Shown here one piece after another: positions 41,696 to 53,136 of a stretch of 64,000 bases of DNA. The translations under genes and the position numbers were made by a program. The notes under the pieces are model-generated. The model saw nothing but the letters and a program-made list of their open reading frames with translations, was not told the DNA's origin and did not search any database. This DNA is from Megalonaias nervosa (taxonomy: Eukaryota > Mollusca > Bivalvia > Unionida > Unionidae). Each line of letters opens with the position of its first letter. Position 1 is the first letter of the stretch. Location: the NCBI GenBank assembly GCA_016617855.1, contig JAECUM010012959.1:33657-97656 (forward strand), given 5' to 3'.

Positions 41696-42680
41696 GTGAG
41701 GCCTGTCCGGGTCTATGGGTGGCATCCTTACCTGTAGATCTCCTCCGACCTTCCCGTCGCCCTGACGGATACGGACAGCCGGCTCTTCCTCAATCACACG
41801 ACGCGACTCAGTGGGTCGGGGTCGGTAGTACTCCTGGAAACTCCACTCCTCCAGTGTGCCTGCTTCTACCACTCCGCCATGCTGGCGATCTCTTCGAGAG
41901 CCCTATTCTCTCTCTCTCTCTCTCCGCTAGGAATACTTTCAACTCGCGACGGTAAGTACTCAGGACATGCTCCTTGGATATAACCTCGCGTAACCCGTAG
42001 TATGATCATTCGACTTCTGCCATCTTTATCCATTTCTCAAATAACCCTCGAACACGGGTGTGGAATTGAGAGTGGGTTTCCGTTGAATTTTTCGTCGAAT
42101 CCCGAAAAAGTTTATGGTACGTTTCTGCGGTCAGCCTTTAATAGCAAAGAAGGGCCTTCTTGAGCGCGTTGTGGTCGTCCGCTTCTTCTGCGGCTAAGTT
42201 ATGGTAAACTTCGCGAGCTGGACCTTGAAAAAAGGCCGAGACGTTAATCGCCCAATATTGCCCGTGAATTTTATGAACGAATGGGAGTTTCTCAAATTGT
42301 ACGAGGAAATCGTCAATGGACTCTTCTTTGTCGTTGAATCGCGGCATACTTATCTGTACCATTCGGTGGTCGATAATCGGACCTACGCTCCCTCTAGAAC
42401 TCGTAATGGATTCGTCCCTATCGGCGGTCCTAGCTTCTGCCCTTAATTTATCCATTTTGAGATCTTTCGCGGTCGCTGCTATCCCGGCCAGTTCCATCTG
42501 TGTCTTTCTGTCCGCTTATATCCTGGTCAGCTCCTTCTGTGTTTATCTTTCGTCTGCTTTTTCGGCCCTCCATTCTTTGATTGTCTCCTCTATGAACCCT
42601 GCTAGGCGATCTCCTTCATACCCTATATCTTCCGTGCCCATGACGCGATACTCTTTAATCATCTGTCTTTCTGTAGCCAT
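41691..42680 (-). pseudogene. second Gmr1-like element: Gag and junction (right part)
   Basis: This is the other half of the retrotransposon split by element 1. On the minus strand the Gag starts at 42680 ('MATERQMIKEY'), homologous to the Gag at 17248-18117, with 'FLVQFEKLPFVHKIHGQYWA' and 'KKALLCY' around 42330-42140. Close to the junction, 'MPPIDPDRPHP' is the segment that normally precedes the first catalytic Asp of the integrase, which resumes at 24970. Zinc finger, protease and most of the integrase N-terminus are missing, so the retroelement was already deleted internally. Confidence 0.75.
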
Positions 42681-42689
42681 TTTATGATG

Positions 42690-43332
42690 ATACTAACAGT
42701 AAGTGATACCTTGTCTCGACTTACTAAACAATTGACAGATGTTACAAGTTCTTAGCCCAATACTTACCTGTTGACGATAACTAACTTCGCTCAGGTAAAA
42801 TATTTTGCTCGATATTTGCTTCACAATTACTGCAAGTAACTGAAATCTACCAAACATGCAAATATCAAAATATAACATACACAAGTTGGAAATCATAAAA
42901 ATTCAAAACACACAGGATGGAAAATATCTCAACTGTTTACAAATACTTCCTAATAACTAATACTTTAGGTCGTAAAGATAATATTTTTGTCTAATTCAGA
43001 TCCTGGACGATGCCGCTGTAGTATTAAATTTTGACCCTCATTGAATTCTGACCCGGTCGGGTCATTTTTCAACGGCAGTGATCAAAATTTCACGTTAAAA
43101 TCTGACCCTTGTTGAAATGTCCTGTTAAATAACGACCCAGGTGTAGTATTAAATTTTGACCGTCGTTGAATTCTGACCCGGTCGGTTCATTTTTCAAAGG
43201 CTGTGATCGCATCAAAATCAGAACTGAGGAAGAAAGTGACTGCGAAATTCAGTCCTTCAAAAGTACCTTTGAAGTTACGCCGCTCTCATTCTCAAGTCGG
43301 TATCGTTTGATATAACACAGACTAGGTAGAGG
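42690..43332. other. non-coding spacer between the two Polinton-like elements
   Basis: It probably includes leader/LTR remains of the second Gmr1-like element, plus a repeated segment listed separately. No gene seen. Confidence 0.4.
43018..43205. repeat. two copies of a ~65 bp repeat
   Basis: GTAGTATTAAATTTTGACC followed by GAATTCTGACCCGGTCGG occurs at about 43018 and 43143. Between them is a further TTGACC/CTGACCC-like piece, so this may be part of a fold-back element. Confidence 0.7.
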
Positions 43333-43337
43333 GATGT
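43333..43337. repeat. target site duplication GATGT (left)
   Basis: Recurs at 59904-59908 after the right end of element 2. Confidence 0.85.
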
Positions 43338-43572
43338 AGCAGCAGAGGGGGTGAACAGACCATTTTGCTTGAGACATTATTTATGAAAAATAAGCCTTTC
43401 TACGAAAAGAAAACCTTAAGTTCGGCGACGTTAAACCACAACCTCTAACTGACGTGAGATTTCTTAGGGTTAGATTATCCCGTTACTTTATCTCTGACTT
43501 TTGGGTTTTTTTATGGTGTGTTTATTTTACGTGTTGGTCACTGAACGTTGGTCGTTCACCCCCTCTGCTGCT
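43338..43572 (+). repeat. terminal inverted repeat, element 2 left
   Basis: It starts AGCAGCAGAGGGGGTGAAC and its inner edge is the inverse GTTCACCCCCTCTGCTGCT. It is nearly identical to the inverse of 59668-59903. Confidence 0.95.
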
Positions 43573-43606
43573 GTAAATTAAACAGCAATTATAGATATTA
43601 TCAATA

Positions 43607-44648
43607 ATGATTGGAGAACCACACTCAGCTAGATTAGCTCGAGAGCGACTACATGCAATCAAAAAATATTTACCCGTCCGTAATTTAGTTAAACAACAAC
43701 TGCAAGCTCGTCAGGAGTCTCAGGTGGAATTTGCAGAAGGTACAGAACAATTATTTAAACCGATTGTCGAACCAACAAAGAAAATTGTTACAGCAACTGA
43801 GGCAACACAAAGAGCTCTTGAAACATTACCTGTTGATATTGCTGGCCATATTCAAGCAGCTCAACCACAACCACAACCACAACCACAACCACAACAACAA
43901 CCAAAACCAAGAACTAAGATAATAGATAAATTTACGCCTGAAGGTATTGCTGCTATCAGGGATCCAAAAAAATTAATTGATATTGCCGCGTTTGGATATT
44001 ATGAAAGACAAAAATATGTAAAACCAGAACATGTTAAATCTCTAAGCTCTGCCAATTGGTTTAGGGATGTATATCGCATCTATAATGATATTCCAGAAAT
44101 TAGACACGATGAAGATAAAAGAAAGTTTAATAGATTTGATGAGACCATACATAAATATACAGAAGAAAGAGCTAAACAAGTTAAACGACTATCACCATCA
44201 CCGCAACGATTACCACAACGGTAATCATCATCACCACAACGATCACCACAACAATTACAATTTGAATCACCACGATCACCATAATTACAACTAGTGAAAC
44301 AAATAAAAAAAAAAAAAAAAAATAGAACAAGATAAACATTTAGAAGAATTAATGAAACAATTGCAATCACCACGACAACCAGTTAGAACAACAGAGGAAG
44401 AATATCAAGATCCTGGCGCAACTGGAAGTGCTTTAGGAAGTGGCTTTATTACTTGTCCCAATAACGTCCTTGCTGATGTTGATCGACTAGAAATTCTCAT
44501 GGGAGGAAAACGAGCTGGCAATAATTCCCCAGAAATTATTAATGAAGCAGCTGATATTTGTAAACGATTATTTACAGGTGGTGTTATGGATATTAATGTG
44601 TATCGGTCCCTTATTAATGAAATCGCCGATGATTATCATAGTGACTAA
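43607..44648 (+). pseudogene. coiled-coil structural protein, element 2
   Basis: Homologue of 25279-26448. The first 205 codons are open and share 'MIGEPHSARLARERL' after the start. A Pro/Gln repeat (PQPQPQ) replaces the Gln run. A stop at 44222-44224 and a long A-run near 44306-44323 break the frame. The conserved C-terminal part resumes at 44352-44648 ('NSPEIINEAADICKRL') and keeps the C-terminus that element 1 has lost. Confidence 0.65.
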
Positions 44649-44693
44649 ATATGTAATTAGATGCAATTAGTGATAAAATCACTTAATAATAAT

Positions 44694-45092
44694 ATGATCA
44701 TATACAATACTCATAGACCAACCATGGTCAGGGCAATAAATTCACGATTACCAGTATACAAAAATACCTACGGAGATGGACTAGGTGATGTTGTTCAAGG
44801 TCTATTTAGAGGGATAGCCCCAAAAGCAATACCGCTTGCAAAGCAATTAGGAATGAAAGCTATTGATGTTGTTCGTGAAAAAGGTATTGGCGCTGTTGGT
44901 GATGTTGCTAGCAAAGCATTCTCAGCGATCAAGGATAGACTAGCGCGATTAATACGCAGACCGCAAGCGGTCCGACCTCAACTAGTGAAACTGGCCAGCA
45001 CTGAAGTGATGCCCGCAAATGTCAGTAAAATAATAAATCAAGCTGCTAATCAGAAACTAGCAGAGTTGGCTACAACACTAATGTTGGGTTAG
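44694..45092 (+). pseudogene. basic core-like virion protein, element 2 (C-terminus lost)
   Basis: Homologue of 26478-26945: 'YGDGLGDVVQGLF' and 'GIGAVGDVASKAFSAIKDRL' are preserved. A frameshift near 45085 removes the tail. The adjoining deletion of about 230 bp has eliminated the region coding for the IAGS|G site and the start of the capsid gene. Confidence 0.65.
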
Positions 45093-45124
45093 AAAAAGAA
45101 AAAAATATAACCGGTAGTCTGGTA

Positions 45125-46342
45125 GCATTTATCGAGGTTGAAGGTGAAATTTTGCGAGATAATAATAATCCATACGACGCTGATATTGGTGTTGGGTTTG
45201 TTAATAACGGTGTTATGGCTTTATTCAAAAGCGCCATATACATGATTGATGGAAAAATTATTGAAGCAATCTACAATGATGTTGATGTTGCCACGACGAT
45301 ACTTGGTCTTGCGCGATATAGTGATGATTATTCAAGATCAGCTGGTCCATCAATGATGTTTGTAAAAGATACTTCTAATTCTCCAGAGTATAAACAATAT
45401 GAACTAAGACGACCAAGAAATTTTGCCAACAACGCTAATGCTGATGTGTGGCCGGTGGTTCATGGTGCTGATCCAGATTTTAACTTAGGATTTAGATCAC
45501 GTCTAGCAATGTTAAGCGGTGCAAGGAGAGCATTTTCATGTGCGATTCCATTATCACATATCTTTGGATTCTGTAGAAATGTCAGAGAGGTCATTTTCGG
45601 AGCCAAACACACAGTTACACTTGTAAGAAAAGCTACTGATGATGATGCAATATGGAGACCCGCTGGTACTGATGCTGGTATAGTAAAATTAAAAAAACTT
45701 TCATTGTGGATGCCAGTAATGACTCCAACAATACCTGAAGAAGAACATTTACTTTCTTTTATGAGCCAAAGTGGTAAATCGATGTTATCATGGTTGACGA
45801 TGACCACAGATGCTGTGCAGAGTACAGTTAATGGTTTATTTACTTGGCAAATAGCATCACAGCAACGTGTTTCTGCACCACGGCATATATTTATTGCGTT
45901 TCAAGATGCTGCACGAGTAGACTCACAAAATTTAATCACAATGATATTTGATCAACTCGGTGTTTCTGAGGTTTCTTTAAGGATAAACGGACATCAAGAA
46001 CCTTCTGAAGAAGTGTTGCTAAATTTCGGTCAAAATCATGTTGCGCGTGCATCTCATCGATTAATGACTTTCATGGGGCGTGATCAGAATATTGATTCTG
46101 GTTTACAAATATCACAGTTAGATTTTACAACATTATATCCGATTTATTACTTTTCGCTGGAACATTTAGATTTAACCAGACAGTCCGTCGTTGATATAAA
46201 TTTTCGAGCTCGCATAAACAGAGATGCTGCAACTATTCCTGATTACAGAGCAATTGCTGTTATACTTAGCGATAAATCAAGGTTACTTGAAGGTGTTGGT
46301 GGACGAATGAAAGTTATTGATGCTCCAATAGAAAACATGTAA
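45125..46342 (+). pseudogene. major capsid protein, element 2 (N-terminus deleted)
   Basis: Homologous to 26960-28342 from 'AFIEVEGEIL' onward and open to the normal end, but the first ~56 codons are missing through a deletion that joins the preceding gene at an AGCA shared by both edges. The body is otherwise undamaged, including 'FSCAIPLSHIFGFCRNV' and 'FTTLYPIYYFSLEHLDL'. A methionine at 45152 could start a truncated protein, which would probably not fold as a full double jelly roll. Confidence 0.75.
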
Positions 46343-46366
46343 TTAGATCGCTCATAATAATTATAA

Positions 46367-46834
46367 ATGTCACATCTAGTTAATGTCAGTCTGACTCCTG
46401 GTCAGATTAAAAAGCTACAATCATCATAAAAAAATAATTGTGCGGCAAAAATATCACTAAAGCGAGAACAAATCGCGAGTGGTCCGAATAAGCTATCATT
46501 ATCAGAACGCCAGCATAAGCATTTTAATGAAGCAAAAAAATTGAATAAAGGTATAAAACTTAATCTTTCTGCGAGTGTCATTAAAGACATCGTTAAAACG
46601 GGTGGTATATTTCCACTTCTTGCCGCGTTACCAGCGATAATAGCCGCTGCAGCCCCAGCTGTTGCAAAAGCAGCTGCATTAGGCGCTGTTGGAACCGCTG
46701 CTGGAATGGCGTTAAAGAAAGCAACGGGTCAAGGAATTATGCACGCAGAAAACTTAAAAAAAAGATCACGGGCAAAACAACGCGGAAGACGTCTAAGAGC
46801 ACCAAACGTTCCACAACCGGGCCGTCTAAGATGA
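46367..46834 (+). pseudogene. pX-like protein, element 2 (interrupted by UAA)
   Basis: The N-terminal 20 codons ('VNVSLTPGQIKKLQ') are followed by TAA at 46427-46429, at the codon homologous to the stop in element 1, and then by an open frame to 46834. That frame holds 'KLNLSASVIKDIVKTGGIFP', the Ala/Gly-rich hydrophobic segment and a basic tail ('RSRAKQRGRRLR'). Downstream reinitiation at the equivalent of 28473 is not possible here, because that ATG is replaced. Confidence 0.65.
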
Positions 46835-46947
46835 TCAGGCTCGGCATACGGTCGCTGTCTAAGATTACCAGGGACCCCATATTCATGGTACCGAAAAGGT
46901 CTAAGACTGCCCCGATAACTTCGTCATCGAATTCGATGATTTTCCCT

Positions 46948-47384
46948 ATGTCCAATTTTGATTTACTTAATGCCACTAAGCAACTGAATATAAAAAAAAC
47001 TTTAGAGGAGTATTTATGCGTGATCAATTACCTACCGTTGCAATGCGACAAGAAACTGGTATTATTAATCTCAATAAAAACTCTGGACCAGGCACTCATT
47101 GGGTGGCGTATGCAATTGATCCACGTGGAATTATTTATTTCGATTCGTATGGGTTGGCACCACCAAAAGAGTTTTTAAAATATGTTAGTACTGCTATGCA
47201 AAGTAAGAATTCGATTCGTTCTAAAATTTGGTATTCAACGTTACCAACACAAGAAATAACTGATCCACCGATATGTGGTCGAGAAGTACTCGTTGTACTT
47301 GATGCTGTATCAAAATCAACAACACCACCTCATAAAGTCGTGCATGAATATACCACGTTGTCACACTTAAACAGATATCAGTAA
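46948..47384 (+). pseudogene. adenain-type cysteine protease, element 2
   Basis: Homologue of 28843-29256. The start 'MSNFDLLNATKQL' is kept, but two extra bases in an A-run near 46995 shift the frame. The remainder (47016-47384) retains 'GTHWVAYAI', 'YFDSYGLAPP' and 'PPICGREVL', so His, Asp and Cys positions are all still present. Confidence 0.8.
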
Positions 47385-47389
47385 ATATA

Positions 47390-48457
47390 ATGGTAGATAT
47401 TTATGGAAGATCTTCTCGCAAAGCTCAGCAGCAAGTCGATTTATCTAAATATGCAACTCTTGATCAGCTCAGAAATGAAATCGATGATTTATTAAATATC
47501 ACAAGTGTGGATCAAAATGAAGTCGTTGTTTTTCAGGATAAACAAGGATGATTAAAAACGAGTAATATACAACTGTTAGATGTTCTTATACGAATTCCCA
47601 CCGCGGTTATTAATAATATCGTTATTTTTTCTGATCAAGGTAAAATACAAGATTCCGGTAAATCAGTTAACGATTTTATCAAGCGAGCTGGTGATTCATT
47701 CACCGGTTACATTATTATGAATCGAAATAAAATTATAGACCTTGGAAACCCAGCCGCAGATACAGATGCAGCAACAAAAAAATACGTCGATGATCAAGAA
47801 TCTAAGTACGTATTAGTCAACGGTGGTATAATGCGTGCATTTCTCAACATGAATAATAATGGCATTAATAATCTTAGAACACCAGAATCAGATTTCGACG
47901 CTGCAACGAAGAAATATGTAGACGATAAGGAAATTCCTATGACAACTTCGTTAGCTACAATCAATGATGAAATGACTACACTCAATACTAATTTTACTAA
48001 TCACGTACAAACTTTCTTAAATTTTCGTAGAAACATAAACAGATCTATTAATGATTTTTTTGGAAGTCCACCAACTGTTGATATCAAACTCTCCGACATT
48101 AACATGAAACTCAACGACATTATTAACGGAATACCTAGTATTGTTCAAAAAACTAATCTGATTAAAATTCCACACGGACAAATTAAAAATATCGTGTACA
48201 CAGTAGCATCAGGATCAACAACATGGACACCGCAAAATAAAACTCTCGAACACACAGCAGAAGTAACTGGGTTATACAGGCTATCCCTGTACGGTTTGGA
48301 AATTACTGCGGCCACTTCATTATCACCGAATGTATATCATAATCCTCTGCTGGTGATGCTAACCAAGGACATCAAAGAAACGTTTACGTTAACATCAACG
48401 GAAATGCCCCCGAGACGTTACTGGTGGTGTCTGGAATTCGTAGCTGAAACTGTTTAA
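47390..48457 (+). pseudogene. fibre-like protein, element 2
   Basis: Same length (355 codons) and same frame throughout as 29265-30335. A single TGA at 47549-47551 replaces a CGA of element 1 at codon 54, a CpG-type change. Both DAATKKYVDD repeats and the beta-rich C-terminal part are preserved. Confidence 0.65.
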
Positions 48458-48488
48458 TTACTTAATTAAATGACGTTGTTATTGTATA

Positions 48489-48977
48489 ATGAATCGAGTG
48501 ACGGATTCACTTATCGACGTTCAACGTCACAGATACGCTCAAGTATGTGAGTGTCAAACCAAACTAAAAATTATCATCGACGATTATACAATAAAAGTAA
48601 AAAAATATCGCAGGCTTATGGTTGTTATTGATATAATTGTTTACTCAGTTTCCGCTGTTATTGCTGAAACCGGATTATTATTATCAACAATAACAATGAC
48701 AGCACCTGCAGTTGCAACAATTGTCGTTTCAGCTTCAACGATTATCGCAGGTATTCTTAATATTATCGCTAAGAAGATATCTACGTGTACAAATGATAAA
48801 TTACACGAGTATATAATAAAATTACACACAGCAACAACATCTTATTCTAAACTATCATCGTATCTTTCTGCGTACCTCAGCGATGGTAAAATATCTGATG
48901 AGGAGTTCGCAACGATAATGAAAACCTACGATGAAGCATTTAGTGATAAAGTAACTTGCGATAAGAATGAAGGTTGA
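48489..48977 (+). CDS. membrane protein of unknown function, element 2
   Basis: This intact protein of 162 residues is homologous to 30360-30884, with the same CxC near the N-terminus, the same two hydrophobic segments and 'YLSDGKISDEEFATIMKTYD' near the end. It starts at TATAATG. Confidence 0.6.
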   Translation: MNRVTDSLIDVQRHRYAQVCECQTKLKIIIDDYTIKVKKYRRLMVVIDIIVYSVSAVIAETGLLLSTITMTAPAVATIVVSASTIIAGILNIIAKKISTCTNDKLHEYIIKLHTATTSYSKLSSYLSAYLSDGKISDEEFATIMKTYDEAFSDKVTCDKNEG

Positions 48978-49021
48978 ATTCCCGAGAGTGCGTTCTATTA
49001 AATAACGGAGTATTTTAAATA

Positions 49022-50516
49022 ATGTCAGCGTTAAGACTATTACAACAGATCGTCACTAATACACAACAGATCGTCACTAATACAACGCCGTCAAAAACTA
49101 CAATGATATCATTAAGTTCGACCAATCCTGAATTTAGCGTTAACTTTCCAACTGCAATTCCAGTAAGTGAAATAGCATTAGCGCAATTAAGAGTTTATCA
49201 TAGCTGGCCAAATATCAGGTCAAAATCGTTTGGTGGACTACCAGCAAATAATTCACTGGTATTTGCGAATAAGAATAAACCCGATGGAACTCCTGATTGG
49301 CAAGTTGTTGGAATTTCAACGGGCAGTTATCAAATAGAACAGATTAATGATGAGTTCCAACGCAGAATTAAATCTATCACAGGAAAAGAATCCAAAATAG
49401 CAATCACTGTTTACGAACCAACATTATCAGGGGCGATTGAAATAAATTCCACTGATTATGTTGTAGATATTTATCAAAGTTCCATCAGATCTGTGTTAGG
49501 ATGGCCTGATGTTCCTCCAGACCAAAGGTCAAATGGAATTCCAGAACCAACCAAAAATGAATTTCTCACAACAGAAAAAAGATTTATAAAACGTCTAGAA
49601 TATCGAAATAAAGATGAATGGCTTCATATAGCATTTCAATTAGATCCAAGCAACGATAGATATTACTTTACCGATTTTGACGGTCAAAGGATCCCTAAGA
49701 TAACTAGATCAGCATTTGATGTCATCAAAGACGCCAGGACGAAGACTGATAGAGAGATTGTTGATGAAGAATTTTTTAAAATGTTTTTAGATTTTCTTAA
49801 GCCTGAATACGATAAAACACTTAATGATTTAAGGAGTTTATTTATTTTATTATCTCAACATTATGACGATGGTGTAAAAAAATCAGATAATCGAAACAAT
49901 AAAACATTTAAATGGAATCTTATTTGATTTATATATCGCTAATCGAAGTATTATAAACGTTGCGACTAAAGTCAATGGAAATATTTTATCAGATAAAGAG
50001 GCTAAGCAATTATTTCTTGATCATTACAAAATAACAGAAGAACAATTACAAACATTTACAATACCAGGATTTGATGCTGTTAAACTAAAAAAACAACTCA
50101 ACGATGTCATTGATGAATATTTCCCTAAAGTATTTGCAGCGTGGATAAAAATAGCCCCACCACCGGTTATTCTTAAACACAATAATGATCCATACGGTGG
50201 AGGCCGTCATATCTCGCCTGTTATTGTTAATATAACATCAACGATCGCAGTCAGTCTAGTATGTGATGTAATTGATGACAGCTATCAAGTAGATCTTTCA
50301 AAGTCTAGCCAGGCCCAGCAAGGTGATATATTATATACATTTAGCCCTCAAGCGCCTCCCGGGTGGTTAATTGTATCTGAACCAATTAACCCCGTTTATC
50401 TACGTGTACACAACCCGTTATTATCAAGGATACATTTCAAACTTACAGACCAAATAGGACGTATTTTGGATTTACAGAATGAAACTTTAAGTATAAATCT
50501 GTATGTGAGATCATAG
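49022..50516 (+). pseudogene. penton-like minor capsid protein, element 2
   Basis: The frame is open from 49022 to 49927 (301 codons), then shifted to a second frame that runs to 50516. It holds a duplicated 'QQIVTNT' at the start, 'NPEFSVNFPTAIP', 'RVYHSWPNI', 'STGSYQIEQINDEFQRR', 'SSIRSVLGWP', and later 'GGGRHISPVIVNITSTIAV'. The total length is about 498 codons, so this copy shows the gene with only one lesion. The middle part is diverged from element 1, while both ends are well conserved. Confidence 0.7.
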
Positions 50517-50619
50517 AGCGTCATCGTAAAACAAAAAAAAAAAAATATCCGAATCGGATCAGAATAGTTTTTTTTAACTGGGTTAAATCGTAATTATTAT
50601 AAGTAAATAACCTGTATAC

Positions 50620-51048
50620 TTACCAGGGATTTTGTTTAGCCATTATCACATCAACTCCACCTTCACTTTCATTATCACTTTCATTTTCACTTTCACTTTC
50701 ATTTTCACAATGCTCTCTTAACTGTCTTATACGAAAGTTTATAATCTTTTTCTGTTCGTATTCATGAGATAATTCTAACATAATTTTGTCAATAGCGTTT
50801 GAGAGAGGTACAAACAGTTTTACCTGATTATCTGTAACTGTTGCCAGCGACTGTAACATTGCCTGCTGGATAAATTTCATGAATTTATAATCAGATGGTA
50901 AAGTGTACCTGTTCTCTAATTTCCGTTGTTCTAATGATTCAAAGTCAGACAGAATTTTTTCAGGATTAAGATTATCAGATATATTTACACCGTTTTGTTG
51001 TAATTTTTTAATCGCAGAAATAATAACATTAATGTTTTTGGAATTCAT
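50620..51048 (-). CDS. small helical protein with acidic serine tail, element 2 (inverted)
   Basis: This intact protein of 142 residues is homologous to 34298-34756 ('NINVIISAIKKLQQNGVNIS', 'YTLPSDYKFMKFIQQAM', 'MAKQNPW' at the end). It lies on the minus strand, whereas its homologue in element 1 is on the plus strand. The acidic tail is made of ENESES-type repeats. It is convergent with the penton-like gene here and with the HNH gene in element 1. Confidence 0.7.
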   Translation of the reverse strand: MNSKNINVIISAIKKLQQNGVNISDNLNPEKILSDFESLEQRKLENRYTLPSDYKFMKFIQQAMLQSLATVTDNQVKLFVPLSNAIDKIMLELSHEYEQKKIINFRIRQLREHCENESESENESDNESEGGVDVIMAKQNPW

Positions 51049-51109
51049 TATATTATAAATATTTGTTTAATATTAAAATAAAATAAAAATAATAGTCCCT
51101 AAGGACTGT

Positions 51110-51320
51110 TTCAAGATGATTATATACATATGATTATGATTATATACATATGATTATGATTATATACACATGATTATATACATATTATTATGATTATATA
51201 CACATGATTATATACACGTGATTATATACACGTGATTATGATTATATACATATGATTATGATTATATACATAAGATTATGATTATATACATGTGAAGATG
51301 ATTATATACATGTGATTATA
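51110..51320. repeat. satellite with GATTATATACATATGATTAT unit
   Basis: About ten imperfect units of 12-20 bp. Confidence 0.9.
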
Positions 51321-51584
51321 TCTTAATTAAGGACAGCACAAAACACAGAATCTTAATTACAGTAGCGTATTTACAGCAAGCATATTTACAGCACATTAAC
51401 CCCATGTAAAACCCCTAGGTTGCCAAAGGTCATCCTAGTAGGCTCAGAGGTTATACATAAACTTATCTTATGGACGCATAAACACACCCCCAGCGAAGTT
51501 TTAATCGAAACGAAATACTAGAAATTCAGAGGGCTGTCTAGGCATTATGATTTTATGTAGCCCCTTAAATCAAGCAAGCATACT

Positions 51585-51690
51585 TACAGTAACAGTATTT
51601 ACAGTAACGTATTAACATATTTACAGTAATGTATTAACATATTTACAGTAATGTATTAACATATTTACAGTAACGTATTAACATATATTT
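51585..51690. repeat. tandem repeat, ~23-bp unit
   Basis: Four to five copies of a unit containing ACATATTTACAGTAATGTATT. Confidence 0.85.
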
Positions 51691-51767
51691 ATAGGGACAA
51701 CACAGTTACATATAAACTTATCTTAGGACAATACTACGTGCCTTCTCTACGCTCAATAGAAATTTTT

Positions 51768-51839
51768 GCACTCTCCCCCCATCATAATCACCCAGGGAGT
51801 GCAAAATTGCACCCACCAAGTGACATGGTGGGAGAAGTG
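51768..51839. repeat. large conserved hairpin, element 2
   Basis: GCACTCTCCCCCCATCAT pairs with ATGGTGGGAGAAGTG. Inner stems CCCACCA/TGGTGGG and GGGAGTGC alternatives are shared with the element 1 hairpins, but the sequence between has diverged. Confidence 0.75.
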
Positions 51840-51925
51840 TACGAATTTTCTATTAAAGCAGTAGACGGGCTGGCTACGCCCAATAAATAACAAATTTTGG
51901 CATAATATCACCCTCGCAGACATTT

Positions 51926-51996
51926 GCCGTTCACGAGATTCGAACCACGGACCTTGAACATGAGAGTCCAGCGCGTTAGCAATCGGCCACCGGACT
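51926..51996 (-). ncRNA. tRNA-like sequence, element 2
   Basis: On the minus strand it starts GTCCGGTGGCCGATTGC and has GTTCGAATC (perfect B box) near its end. The anticodon and T stems do not pair well, so I cannot assign an amino acid. It lies about 90 bases from the large hairpin, as in element 1. Confidence 0.45.
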
Positions 51997-52426
51997 TCAT
52001 ATGTATATATGTTAAAAAAGTTATTATATAGTTAGCGCAGTATACAGAATAAAATCAGAATTTATTGTAATGTATTGTGGATTTCTTAATAAAATCACAA
52101 TTTATTGTGAATTTCTTAATAAAATCTGATTTTATTTTCAGTTTCCAAATGTTTGAAACTGCATTACACAAAACCCACAGTTGAAAGTCTGTATTAATCA
52201 GACGTTGCCAAGGATACTAAAATAATCGATAAGTTGGACTAACACGTAATGCCAGCTCATCTCTAAAAATAACCTCATGTACAATTCACTGCTGGGTAGC
52301 ACAAAGCGTTTCATAAGAACGTAGAAAATATAAATATTATTGAGATTTTATATGATTCATAGAATAATGTGCATAATAGCATCATTATTTATACAACGAT
52401 GAAATTATTGAAAATTCTCAATTGTT

Positions 52427-52636
52427 GTAGGGTCAAAACCCCAGCGATTCTCTAATTGATTTTGATGATTTCTTGATAAATTTAACAATAACTCACTAAA
52501 AACTGATAAAAAATAAGAACTTTTGTTCAAAAATCACTTCATTTTAGCAAAAAATAGTGATAATTTAGCCAAAGATTTCTATAAAATCGAAAAATCATCA
52601 AAATCAATTAGAGAATCGCTGGGGTTTTGACCCTAC
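52427..52636. mobile_element. MITE with 45-bp perfect inverted repeats
   Basis: The arms 52427-52471 and 52592-52636 are perfect inverse complements over 45 bases, beginning GTAGGGTCAAAACCCC. The interior is AT-rich and non-coding. No clear target duplication was seen. I find no copy at the matching site in element 1. Confidence 0.85.
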
Positions 52637-53136
52637 CAGCGCTACAAAATCTAGCCGAATTTCATTGATTTTTGGTCATTTTTCATGCAAAAAACGAGAT
52701 TTTCGGACAAAAAAGCAACAAAAAACGAGATTTTGAAACAGAATCAACAAAATAAAAAAAAACACTAAATATTTATAAAGGCGATTTTTATTTGCAATAC
52801 TGTTGAGATTTACATGCATAACTAAATTCAGTGAAATGTTTTTACAGTCGAAGTTTGGACAATCAGAGAATGTGATATATGTTTTGTGTACTATTGAAAT
52901 ATATATCACTTATAGGGTTGGACTCTTCAGCCTGATAAGGTGCAAAAATCAATGTGATTTCTTGACCAAAACTCACAATATCATTAGTACAACAAGTACA
53001 ACAACTGCAATATTTACTAGTTATCCTTGACGGAGTTGTCTCGCTTCATCATCTGATACCATAAGAACATTACATCAATGAAAAAAACACCCGCATAAAA
53101 CATGAAACTATGAAAGCAAAATGAGACGATACTTGT

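Larger units (their letters stand above)
51049..53136. other. non-coding variable block of element 2
   Basis: It contains, in inverted order relative to element 1, a TGATTATGATTATATACATA satellite (51110-51320), a conserved piece (around 51400-51450), an ACATATTTACAGTAA repeat (51560-51690), the large hairpin, the tRNA-like sequence and AT-rich sequence with a MITE. No gene seen; the short frames around 52.7-53.0 kb have no family. Confidence 0.6.
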
